From an uncultured Verrucomicrobiota bacterium (lineage in GTDB: Bacteria > Verrucomicrobiota > Verrucomicrobiia > Opitutales > LL51), in the NCBI GenBank assembly GCA_947174645.1, contig CAMWJR010000019.1:1-10894 (forward strand): 10,894 bases of DNA. The letters run 5' to 3'. Positions 1 to 6,255 of the stretch are shown here, piece by piece. The notes below the pieces were generated by a model. It did no database searches, was not told where the DNA came from, and worked only from the letters and a program-made list of their open reading frames with translations. The position numbers and the translations under genes were made by a program. The stretch's first letter is position 1, and every line of letters starts with the position of its first letter.

Positions 1-1
1 G

Positions 2-29
2 ACTATGTTAAAGTCCAACGCAGCGTCAA
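2..29 (-). promoter_or_regulatory. Possible sigma-70-type promoter reading off the left edge
   Basis: On the minus strand TTGACG (24-29, 5 of 6 to the -35 consensus) is followed after 16 bases by CATAGT (2-7, 4 of 6 to the -10 consensus). It lies just past the end of der and would drive a gene outside the window. The match is modest and nothing downstream is visible, so it could be chance. Confidence 0.2.
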
Positions 30-47
30 TGCGGTTTGATAATTTCG

Positions 48-63
48 CATAATGTATATTATG
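48..63. repeat. AT-rich inverted repeat after der
   Basis: CATAAT and ATTATG form a perfect 6-base inverted repeat around a GTAT centre, seven bases beyond the der stop codon. It has no GC-rich stem and no following T-run, so it does not look like a classical intrinsic terminator. It could be a weak 3' hairpin or a protein-binding site for a neighbouring promoter. Confidence 0.4.
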
Positions 64-69
64 TCTTAT

Positions 70-1398
70 TTAAGTTTCTTGTAAGCAGTAACGTGGCTCT
101 TTACTCAGGAATTCAAAGACAATGGGACATCCTTCGAGGTCAAAGGCATTACGGATGCCATTTTCGAGATAACGCTTATACGGTTCGTTGAGAAGTTCCG
201 CTTTATTACAAAATAATTTGAATTTAAACGGAAAGTTCTGGCAACACACGAGATAATAGACTTTAAAGCGTTTCTTGCCGACGAATGCCGGTGGTTGGCG
301 TTCCAATAGATTTTGAACAATTCGATTGAGTTTTCCCGTTGAAATTGTCTGTTGTGCACGCTTATACAGTTCGATAATAGCTTTTAATAAATCATCTGGA
401 TTACCGTTCTTTGCAGATGTAAAAATAACCGATTTTTGTCCCGGTAATTCTGCCTGAATAGCCTCTAAAAAGCGTTTTTGGAATTCTGTCCGTGTACACC
501 CTAAAAGATCTTCTCGTGCTAAATCCCATTTATTCACAACCAGTAATAGACATTTGCGCTCGTTCATGATTTGACGGATACGCTGTTGATCCTGTCGCGT
601 AATCCCGGTCAAGGCATCAATGATATAGACGACGACATCGGCCTCTAAAATGGCATCACGTGAGCGTAAGGTTGAGAAAAATTCGACCGAGCTATCAATT
701 TTCTTCTTCGCACGGAGTCCCGCTGTATCGATGAGTTCCAACGTGTAATTTTGGTGCTGAAACCGACACCGAACGGCATCACGTGTGGTTCCTGCAATCG
801 GACTTTCAATGAGTCTTGGCTCGTTTAAGAGTGCATTGGCAATCGAAGACTTTCCGACATTGGGACGTCCAACGAGGCAGAACTTGATATCGGCTGCTTC
901 TAAATCCGAAGCGTGCTCGCTGTTTTCTCGGATAATCTTTCTCAAAGATTCTTCTCCATAGCCATGTTCCGCTGAAACGGCAATGGGTTCTCCGAGTCCG
1001 AGTTGGAAAAATTCGTCGCAAAAAAAACGCTGCTTTTCGCTATCGATTTTATTCACGACCAGAAAAACTTTTCGGTCAGAGGTACGTAATCGCTGGGCAA
1101 TTTCTTGATCGAGATTTGTTACGCCCATACGTCCGTCTACGACAAAAAAAATGACGTCGGATTGCTGAATCGCAAGGTCGACTTGATGTTCGACAGAGCT
1201 TGATAAATTGTCGCAAATAATGCCAACGCCGCCCGTATCCATCAAAAAAATCCCCTCGCCTAACGGCGCTTCAATAATATCACGCGTTACGCCTGCTTGA
1301 TCATGAACAATCGCCACACGTTTCTGAACTAATCGATTAAATAACCGACTTTTGCCCACATTAGGACGCCCTACAATCGCAATTCTCACGGAATTCAT
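70..1398 (-). CDS. der: Ribosome biogenesis GTPase Der (EngA)
   Basis: Der is an essential double GTPase that helps assemble the 50S ribosomal subunit in the cytoplasm. The 442-residue protein has the family's diagnostic tandem layout. The first G domain has GRPNVGKS at 10-17, DTGG at 54-57, NKID at 116-119 and SAE at 142-144. The second has GRPNVGKS at 177-184, GTTRD at 203-207, DTAG at 224-227, NKWD at 289-292 and SAK at 328-330. A C-terminal KH-like domain follows from about 345, including the PP...GKKRFKVYY segment at 369-382. All nucleotide-binding motifs are intact and the length is normal. The ATG start gives eight residues before the first P-loop, as is usual. The gene lies 27 bases after nrdR and is the last gene of its cluster in view. 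No Shine-Dalgarno sequence is visible, but TAAAAT sits seven bases before the ATG. Confidence 0.97.
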   Translation of the reverse strand: MNSVRIAIVGRPNVGKSRLFNRLVQKRVAIVHDQAGVTRDIIEAPLGEGIFLMDTGGVGIICDNLSSSVEHQVDLAIQQSDVIFFVVDGRMGVTNLDQEIAQRLRTSDRKVFLVVNKIDSEKQRFFCDEFFQLGLGEPIAVSAEHGYGEESLRKIIRENSEHASDLEAADIKFCLVGRPNVGKSSIANALLNEPRLIESPIAGTTRDAVRCRFQHQNYTLELIDTAGLRAKKKIDSSVEFFSTLRSRDAILEADVVVYIIDALTGITRQDQQRIRQIMNERKCLLLVVNKWDLAREDLLGCTRTEFQKRFLEAIQAELPGQKSVIFTSAKNGNPDDLLKAIIELYKRAQQTISTGKLNRIVQNLLERQPPAFVGKKRFKVYYLVCCQNFPFKFKLFCNKAELLNEPYKRYLENGIRNAFDLEGCPIVFEFLSKEPRYCLQET

Positions 1399-1425
1399 TC
1401 CGCGGATTTTATCGCTTTCGCAAGC

Positions 1426-1878
1426 TTAATCCGGATGGAGATTTTTGACTTCCTGTTCGAATTCATGCGTTTCGTGAAAATTTTTGTAGATACTCGCAAA
1501 CCTCAGGTATGCGATCGGATCCGTTTCCTTTAATATCTGCATAACGATTTGTCCAATTTCCTCAGAGGTAATTTTTGTTGTATGGTTTTCTTGGATCTGG
1601 TTCAAAATCTGCTGCATGGCGTGTTCAATCTTTTTTTCACTCAACGCATCAGCCTTAATAGCTTTTCGTAGACCACTGGCGATTTTCTCGCTGTCAAATT
1701 CTTCCTCCTGTAAGTTTCGCTTGATGACGACAAGTTCAGGTGGACAGAGCGTCTCTAGGGTCGAAAACTTATAGCCACATTCTGGACACTTCCGACGACG
1801 ACGGATACTGCTCTGATCCGGTGCAACCCGTGTATCGGTGACCTTGGTATCGCTATATTGGCAATGAGGGCACTTCAT
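1426..1878 (-). CDS. nrdR: Transcriptional repressor NrdR
   Basis: NrdR is the zinc- and nucleotide-binding repressor of ribonucleotide reductase genes; it senses ATP/dATP and binds paired NrdR boxes. The 150-residue protein has the expected N-terminal zinc ribbon, with C3 and C6 (CPHC) and C31 and C34 (CPEC) separated by a basic IRRRRK stretch. An ATP-cone domain follows from about 49 to 139 and contains the typical VIKR near 51-54 and YLRFASIYKNF near 124-134. Length and order match the family. The ATG overlaps the gpsA stop as ATGA, so translation is probably coupled to gpsA and no separate ribosome site is needed. No ribonucleotide reductase gene and no convincing NrdR box is in the window, so its targets must lie elsewhere. 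Confidence 0.96.
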   Translation of the reverse strand: MKCPHCQYSDTKVTDTRVAPDQSSIRRRRKCPECGYKFSTLETLCPPELVVIKRNLQEEEFDSEKIASGLRKAIKADALSEKKIEHAMQQILNQIQENHTTKITSEEIGQIVMQILKETDPIAYLRFASIYKNFHETHEFEQEVKNLHPD

Positions 1879-2855
1879 GACGGAAACACCGCTGCGAGTA
1901 TGGTCGTTTTGATATCGGCAACATCTTGAATAGTACCCCCGTATAAGATTTGGTAGAGGGCGTTAACGACCGGAGCCGGTATCGATTTTTCCTCAAAGAT
2001 ACGATGGAAGGTTTTGACGGAACGGTATCCTTCGATCGCAGCAACCGATTGCGTAAATAACTTATGTGGATCGTAATCTTGTATCAGCGATTCTCCAAAG
2101 GTACGGTTACGGCTCCACGATCCCGAGCAAGTTGCTAAAAAGTCCCCAATGCCACTTGGGCCGTAAAATGTTTCCGTTTGTGCACCGAGTTTTTGACCGA
2201 TCATAATCATTTCCTGTAGACAGGTCATCATGTAGGAACACTTCGCATTCGTACCGAGTTGAAGACCATCGAAAATCCCTGCCCCGATTGCGTAAATATT
2301 TTTCAAACATCCCCCGAGCTCAACGCCAATAACATCTTCTGATGGGAGGATCGTCATATTGGGAAATTGAAACGCTAAATTCCGGCAATCCGGATTTTTC
2401 GATGCTAGTACGACGGTGGTTGGTAAACCCAAGGCAACTTCACGTGCATAAGAAGGGCCCGATAGAACACCAAAAGGATTACTCGGGAAGCGACGGGAAA
2501 TGTACATGCTGGGTAATTCCCAAGTCTCTCCCGGTAGCCCCTTACAAAACGAAATAATCGGGACCGATGCCGGTAATCCCGCTTCTTGAATGTGTTTACC
2601 GACATCATCAATCGCTGCCGAAGGACAAACCAAAAATAAAACATCACAGGTTTTTAATCCGTCGTAATGGTGCGTAACGGTAATCGCTTCGGGAATTTCG
2701 ATACCGGGAAAGAACGTAATATTTTCGTGGTGCGTATTAATTTCCGCAGCATCCTGGGCATTTTTCGTAATGAGCGTCACGGTATGGTGTGCGCGCCAGC
2801 TACTCAACGCGACCGCGGTCCCCCACGCGCCAGCCCCCAAAATGGCAATGTTCAT
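1875..2855 (-). CDS. gpsA: NAD(P)-dependent glycerol-3-phosphate dehydrogenase
   Basis: GpsA reduces dihydroxyacetone phosphate to sn-glycerol-3-phosphate with NAD(P)H, supplying the backbone of bacterial phospholipids. The 326-residue protein opens with a Rossmann GxGxxG (G7, G9, G12 in LGAGAWGTA). It has the conserved CKG around K105 and SGPSYAREVA at 132-141. The catalytic-lysine segment GVELGGCLKN has the lysine at 185. GPSGIGDFLATC at 232-243 and SRNR at 248-251 follow. The motif usually reads GGALKN, so C183 is a small variation. Length is normal. The gene lies 33 bases after dxs and its stop overlaps the nrdR start as ATGA. It shares the DHAP pool with TpiA in the same cluster. No Shine-Dalgarno is visible upstream of the ATG. 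Confidence 0.97.
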   Translation of the reverse strand: MNIAILGAGAWGTAVALSSWRAHHTVTLITKNAQDAAEINTHHENITFFPGIEIPEAITVTHHYDGLKTCDVLFLVCPSAAIDDVGKHIQEAGLPASVPIISFCKGLPGETWELPSMYISRRFPSNPFGVLSGPSYAREVALGLPTTVVLASKNPDCRNLAFQFPNMTILPSEDVIGVELGGCLKNIYAIGAGIFDGLQLGTNAKCSYMMTCLQEMIMIGQKLGAQTETFYGPSGIGDFLATCSGSWSRNRTFGESLIQDYDPHKLFTQSVAAIEGYRSVKTFHRIFEEKSIPAPVVNALYQILYGGTIQDVADIKTTILAAVFPS

Positions 2856-2864
2856 CGCAAAAAG

Positions 2865-2892
2865 CTTAAATGTATATCCGCGCTGAAGTCAA
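2865..2892 (-). promoter_or_regulatory. Possible promoter for gpsA-nrdR-der
   Basis: On the minus strand TTGACT (2887-2892) and TTTAAG (2865-2870) are separated by 16 bases, matching -35 at 5 of 6 and -10 at 4 of 6. The -35 element contains the dxs stop codon. Transcription would begin only a few bases before the gpsA ATG, giving a very short or absent leader. This is inferred from sequence similarity only. Confidence 0.3.
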
Positions 2893-4661
2893 CTCCGTAG
2901 GTCTTGTAGGATTTTCTCTACGATATCGTCTGCCGTCAGGTGATATTTTGTTAAAAGATCCGCATCATTAGTTGCATGTGGCAGAAACTGATCGGGCCAG
3001 GCGAAACAATGCAGATGTACGGGAATCTGGTTTTGCTGAAAAAAGCTCGTAACCGTGCTGCCAGAGCCGTTCGTTGCAACGTGATCTTCGAGGATGTAAA
3101 GATAGTCATGTTTTTCTGCACAATGGCGTAGAAGTGCCTCATCAAGCGGTTTAACGAAACGCGCATTGATAATTGTACAATTGCAGGACAGTTTTTTCGT
3201 GACTTCTTGAGCCGTAGCCACTTTTTCACCGAGAGCGATGAGTGCAATGCGTTGACCTTCCTGCAGGATTTCACTCCGGCCGATTTGAATGGGTGTATGC
3301 GATTGCGGTTTTGTAGCCGTTGTACGGGGATAGCGGATGGCGCAGGGACGATTCCAGGTAATTGCCGCGGTTAACATCATCGTCAGCTCCTCTGTATCGC
3401 TGGGCTGCATAATGATAAGGTTGGGAACGGCATTGAGCCAAGCGAGATCGAAAAGTCCGTGGTGCGTGGGACCGTCATGGGCACAAAGACCAGCACGATC
3501 GATCGCAAAAATTACCGGAAGGTTTTGGAGCGCTACATCGTGAAAGATGTTGTCGAATGCACGTTGCAAAAAGGTAGAATAAATCGCGCAAACAGGAATG
3601 AAGCCCATTTTCGCCAATCCGGCGGCAAAGGTAACTGCATGTCCCTCGGCAATCCCAACATCAAAAAAGTTTTGTGGGAATTTTTTTTGGAATTCCTGTA
3701 GCCCCGTGCCGGTGGACATTGCCGCGGTAATGGCGACAATTTTTTTGTTTTTTTCGGCCAATTGACAGAGCGTATGACCCAAAGTCTGTGAGTATCCCCG
3801 TGTTGGTGTTGGGGAAATACTATGTTCTTCCGGTGTGACGATTTTTTGTCCGCCGTATCCCTTTTGTGTTTTAATGTGAAGGAGGACCGGTTTAGTTTCT
3901 TGTTTACAAAATTCCAATGCATCGACGAGTTCTTCAAGGTTATGGCCATCAATAGGACCAATGTAGCGCAGACCGTAGTATTCGAAAAACGAGGATGGTA
4001 ACACAAGCGCTTTGAGGGCGCGTTTAAGAGCAGATAGTCCGTGGATCATTTGCTTCCCGCCCCAAATCTTACGGAGAACATTTTTAAGCCATGTTTTGGT
4101 ACGGTTATAGGGCGTACTGAGTATTAGGCCCTTGAGATAACGTGCGATAAAGCCGACATTGGGCGCGATGGCATAACCGTTATCGTTAAGGACAATAATG
4201 AGTTTTGTGGATCCAATATTATTGAGAGCCTCAAGTGTTAACCCATTCGTTAAAGAGGCATCGCCCAAAACAGCAATTACATGGTGATCATCTTTATGAA
4301 GATCGCGGGCTTTTGCGAGACCAAGTGCCAACGAGAGCGCCGTACCGGCGTGGCCACAGAAGAAATGGTCATGGATGCTTTCTGCAGGAGATGTAAAGCC
4401 TGAAAGGCCTCCGGTCTGACGCAGCGTGGAAAATAATGATTCCCGGCCCGTGAGGAGTTTATGGGCGTAGCATTGATGTGAGACATCAAAAATAATTTGG
4501 TCACGGGGAGATCGAAAGACTTCATGGAGCGCTAAGGTTAGTTCGACAAGACCGAGGTTCGAAGCGAGATGTCCCCCATTGCGACGCGTTACCGTCTCAA
4601 TTTGTTGACGAATCTGACGTGCTTGGGCGCGAAGATACGAAAAAGAGGTCGATAGCGTCAT
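2889..4661 (-). CDS. dxs: 1-deoxy-D-xylulose-5-phosphate synthase
   Basis: Dxs condenses pyruvate with glyceraldehyde-3-phosphate, using thiamine diphosphate and Mg2+, in the first step of the MEP isoprenoid pathway. The 590-residue protein has the three transketolase-type domains. The TPP domain carries GGHLASNLG (H31), SHQ at 61-63, GDAS at 133-136 and NDN at 159-161. IGPIDGH is at 234-240. The pyrimidine-binding domain has DVGIAEGHAVTFAAGLA, with the catalytic glutamate at E339, then DRAG at 388-391, HDGPTHHG at 395-402 and RYPR at 443-446. A C-terminal transketolase domain follows. It is shorter than the usual 620-640 residues, mostly because the N-terminus begins close to the first helix; an in-frame stop upstream rules out a longer start. 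SHQ (usually GHQ), GDAS (usually GDG) and IAEG (usually IAEQ) are departures, while the main catalytic residues remain. It lies 49 bases after tpiA, which makes one of its substrates. Confidence 0.96.
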   Translation of the reverse strand: MTLSTSFSYLRAQARQIRQQIETVTRRNGGHLASNLGLVELTLALHEVFRSPRDQIIFDVSHQCYAHKLLTGRESLFSTLRQTGGLSGFTSPAESIHDHFFCGHAGTALSLALGLAKARDLHKDDHHVIAVLGDASLTNGLTLEALNNIGSTKLIIVLNDNGYAIAPNVGFIARYLKGLILSTPYNRTKTWLKNVLRKIWGGKQMIHGLSALKRALKALVLPSSFFEYYGLRYIGPIDGHNLEELVDALEFCKQETKPVLLHIKTQKGYGGQKIVTPEEHSISPTPTRGYSQTLGHTLCQLAEKNKKIVAITAAMSTGTGLQEFQKKFPQNFFDVGIAEGHAVTFAAGLAKMGFIPVCAIYSTFLQRAFDNIFHDVALQNLPVIFAIDRAGLCAHDGPTHHGLFDLAWLNAVPNLIIMQPSDTEELTMMLTAAITWNRPCAIRYPRTTATKPQSHTPIQIGRSEILQEGQRIALIALGEKVATAQEVTKKLSCNCTIINARFVKPLDEALLRHCAEKHDYLYILEDHVATNGSGSTVTSFFQQNQIPVHLHCFAWPDQFLPHATNDADLLTKYHLTADDIVEKILQDLRS

Positions 4662-4683
4662 AACGCATACGACCGTGTGTGTT

Positions 4684-4695
4684 TTTATTAATAAA
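4684..4695. repeat. 12-base perfect palindrome between tpiA and dxs
   Basis: TTTATTAATAAA reads the same on both strands. It sits in the 49-base gap between tpiA and dxs, 22 bases before the dxs ATG. It is all A/T, so it is more likely an operator-like or melting element than a terminator, and it may be chance in an AT-rich gap. Confidence 0.35.
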
Positions 4696-4710
4696 GCGAA
4701 AGCTCAAAAA

Positions 4711-5436
4711 TTACGCCGCTTGACGAATAATTTCGAGAAAATCGTCTGCAACGAGTGAGGCGCCTCCAATCAATCCTCCCGTGATATCGGGTTGTGCAAG
4801 CAGTGCAGCGGCATTACTGGGCTTCATCGAGCCTCCGTAAAGGATGTGAATGGTGTTGTCGTTAAAATGCTTTGAAAGTAGTTGCCGAATCACGTGGTGT
4901 ACTTCTTGTGCAATTTCCGGTGTAGCAGTTTTGCCCGTACCGATCGCCCAAATCGGTTCATACGCGATGACGAGATTGGCATTCGTGACATCCTTTAGTG
5001 CCGTGGTCACTTGGCGTTCGATGACCATGAGCGTTTGATTCTGTTCCCGTTCTTCAAGAGATTCTCCGACACAGATAATCGGAATGAGTTGATGTTGTTG
5101 CGCTAACTTTACCTTCTGATTGACCAGTTCATCCGTCTCAAAAAACAGGGACCGACGTTCACTGTGACCGATAATCACATACCGGATGCCGAGATCCGTT
5201 AGCATATCTGGGGCGATTTCTCCGGTAAATGCACCTTTCTCCTGGCAATAAACATTCTGTGCGCCTAAGGCGATCGGTGTTCCCTTGAGTAGTTGAGCAC
5301 AGCGATCGAGTGCCGTAAACGGAGGGCAAATCGCAACCGAAACACCCGACGGTATTTTTGATAGTTCCTGAACGAGTTGCGCCGCTTCCGTCGACGTCTT
5401 GTTCATCTTCCAATTCCCTACAATTAACTTGGTCAT
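4711..5436 (-). CDS. tpiA: Triose-phosphate isomerase
   Basis: TpiA interconverts dihydroxyacetone phosphate and D-glyceraldehyde-3-phosphate in glycolysis and gluconeogenesis. The 241-residue protein shows the whole (beta/alpha)8 signature: NWKMN at 8-12 (N8, K10), GHSERR at 90-95 with electrophile H91, AYEPIWAIGTGKT at 158-170 with base E160 and the flexible loop, YGGS at 200-203 and GGLIGGASL at 220-228. All catalytic residues are present. An in-frame ATG at 5460 exists. I chose 5436 because it gives the usual start MTKLIVGNWKMN and because its ATG overlaps the upstream HIT gene's TGA as ATGA, a typical coupled arrangement. It sits with dxs and gpsA, the two enzymes that draw on the two trioses it equilibrates. 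Confidence 0.97.
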   Translation of the reverse strand: MTKLIVGNWKMNKTSTEAAQLVQELSKIPSGVSVAICPPFTALDRCAQLLKGTPIALGAQNVYCQEKGAFTGEIAPDMLTDLGIRYVIIGHSERRSLFFETDELVNQKVKLAQQHQLIPIICVGESLEEREQNQTLMVIERQVTTALKDVTNANLVIAYEPIWAIGTGKTATPEIAQEVHHVIRQLLSKHFNDNTIHILYGGSMKPSNAAALLAQPDITGGLIGGASLVADDFLEIIRQAA

Positions 5437-5909
5437 AAAAAAGTCCGTAATTTTTCCCACATGTGTTCTAATGCGATCGGGAGTACTTTAGTATCCGCAA
5501 TCACCGGCATAAAATTTGTATCCCCATCCCAGCGAGGTACGAGATGACAGTGAAGATGTTGTGGAATACCTGCCCCAGCCGCATGGCCTAAGTTCATCCC
5601 GATATTAATACCGTCAGGTGTTAGGGCTTTTTGAAGCATCTGTTCCGAACGGATAATGGTTTGAAAAAAGTCTGTTTGTTCTTCGGGTGATAATGCACTC
5701 AGTTCCCCGATCTCACGCTGCGGTAAAACTAATAGATGTCCCGCATTATACGGATAGCGATTGAGTACAACAAAACTCAAGGAAGTCCGAAAGAGTAATA
5801 GGGATGCGCGTTCATCCGGATTGTTCAGAATTTCTAAAAAGGGATTACCCTTTGCTTTTTGCGGCGTATCGATGTAAGGAATGCGCCAGTACGCGTGTAG
5901 ATAATTCAC
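5433..5909 (-). CDS. HIT-family hydrolase/phosphorylase (Ap4A phosphorylase-like)
   Basis: HIT proteins cleave or transfer nucleoside phosphates through a catalytic histidine triad. The 158-residue protein has the triad HLHCH at 118-122, inside IPQHLHCHLVPRW, together with NRYPYNAGHLLVLP at 50-63, PDGINIGMNLGHAAGAGIP at 98-116 and GDTNFMPV near 129-136. This wording resembles the long-form HIT group that includes mycobacterial Ap4A phosphorylase (Rv2613c) better than the short HinT/PKCI group. The substrate is therefore likely a diadenosine polyphosphate or an adenylylated nucleotide, but that is inference. The start is GTG at 5909, with a stop codon immediately upstream in frame, so no earlier start is possible. 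No Shine-Dalgarno is present. It is the first gene of the minus-strand cluster and overlaps tpiA by four bases. Confidence 0.88.
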   Translation of the reverse strand: MNYLHAYWRIPYIDTPQKAKGNPFLEILNNPDERASLLLFRTSLSFVVLNRYPYNAGHLLVLPQREIGELSALSPEEQTDFFQTIIRSEQMLQKALTPDGINIGMNLGHAAGAGIPQHLHCHLVPRWDGDTNFMPVIADTKVLPIALEHMWEKLRTFL

Positions 5910-5916
5910 TCAACTG

Positions 5917-5944
5917 ATGGTAATGAACGTGCGAAAAATGCCAA
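5917..5944 (-). promoter_or_regulatory. Possible promoter for the HIT-tpiA-dxs cluster
   Basis: On the minus strand TTGGCA (5939-5944, 5 of 6) and TACCAT (5917-5922, 4 of 6) are separated by 16 bases. The expected transcription start falls on or just before the GTG at 5909, so the message would be leaderless or nearly so. It lies back to back with the candidate acpP promoter, with the two -35 boxes 8 bases apart. Confidence 0.3.
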
Positions 5945-5952
5945 CATATATC

Positions 5953-5981
5953 TTGACACCCTCCGAAGTTTTTGGAGAAAT
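5953..5981 (+). promoter_or_regulatory. Possible promoter for acpP-tgt
   Basis: A perfect TTGACA -35 box lies at 5953-5958 in the divergent spacer. The best -10 at 17-base spacing is AGAAAT (5976-5981), only 3 of 6. Transcription would start about 10 bases before the acyl carrier protein ATG. The strong -35 and the divergent gap favour a real promoter, but the -10 is poor. Confidence 0.38.
5961..5977 (+). repeat. Small hairpin in the acpP upstream region
   Basis: CTCCGAA (5961-5967) can pair with TTTGGAG (5971-5977) as a seven-base-pair stem, including one G-U pair, around a three-base GTT loop. It fills most of the spacer of the candidate acpP promoter, so as DNA it could be an operator. 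It would probably not be in the transcript if that promoter is right. Confidence 0.3.
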
Positions 5982-5998
5982 CGCCGCAGAATTTAACT

Positions 5999-6250
5999 AT
6001 GGCGAAATCCAAGGAGGAAGTGCGGGAGTTGGTACGGAAAATTATCGGGGAAATTGCACCCGATGAGGATGTAAGTAGCCTGAAACCCGATGTTCCGTTG
6101 CGCGAACAGCTCGATCTCGATTCCATGGACTTTTTGGATATCGTTATGGAATTGCGTAAACAGTATTCGATTGAGGTTCCAGAGGCAGACTATCCGCAAC
6201 TGGAGTCCCTCGATAGCTGTGCCAACTACCTCGTCGATAAATTTCATTAG
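5999..6250 (+). CDS. Acyl carrier protein, stand-alone type
   Basis: An acyl carrier protein carries acyl chains on a 4'-phosphopantetheine arm attached to a serine. The 83-residue acidic protein has the modification site in LDLDSMDFLDIV, with Ser42 the predicted attachment point. The preceding D-V-P-L-R-E-Q-L-D-L and following VPEADYPQLESLD match the four-helix ACP fold. Length is typical. DSMDF instead of DSLD, and the EADYP motif, recall secondary ACPs found outside the main fab cluster, and no fatty-acid synthesis gene is nearby. It may be a specialised carrier rather than the housekeeping AcpP, which cannot be settled here. The ATG at 5999 is preferred to an upstream TTG at 5972 because it gives a normal ACP start. 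It stands five bases before tgt and is probably cotranscribed with it. Confidence 0.9.
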   Translation: MAKSKEEVRELVRKIIGEIAPDEDVSSLKPDVPLREQLDLDSMDFLDIVMELRKQYSIEVPEADYPQLESLDSCANYLVDKFH

Positions 6251-6255
6251 GGAGC

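Noticed and set aside
48..63. NrdR box near nrdR
   Set aside because: It is a 16-base AT-rich near-palindrome like an NrdR box, but it lacks the conserved C and G of the NrdR core, is single rather than paired, and is not upstream of a ribonucleotide reductase gene in view.
3533..4006. 157-residue open frame on the minus strand inside dxs
   Set aside because: It overlaps the confident dxs gene in another frame and has low-complexity, unpatterned content.
5437..5460. Longer tpiA start at 5460 adding eight residues
   Set aside because: The ATG at 5436 gives the normal TpiA N-terminus and a neat ATGA overlap with the upstream stop; the extra residues do not resemble the family.
5972..5998. TTG start for the acyl carrier protein at 5972
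   Set aside because: It adds nine residues not expected for an ACP, and the candidate promoter would overlap it; the ATG at 5999 gives a standard start.
6011..6022. AAGGAGG followed by GTG inside the ACP gene as an internal start
   Set aside because: The spacing is only two bases, and the motif is simply the codons for Lys-Glu-Glu; starting there would cut into helix 1.
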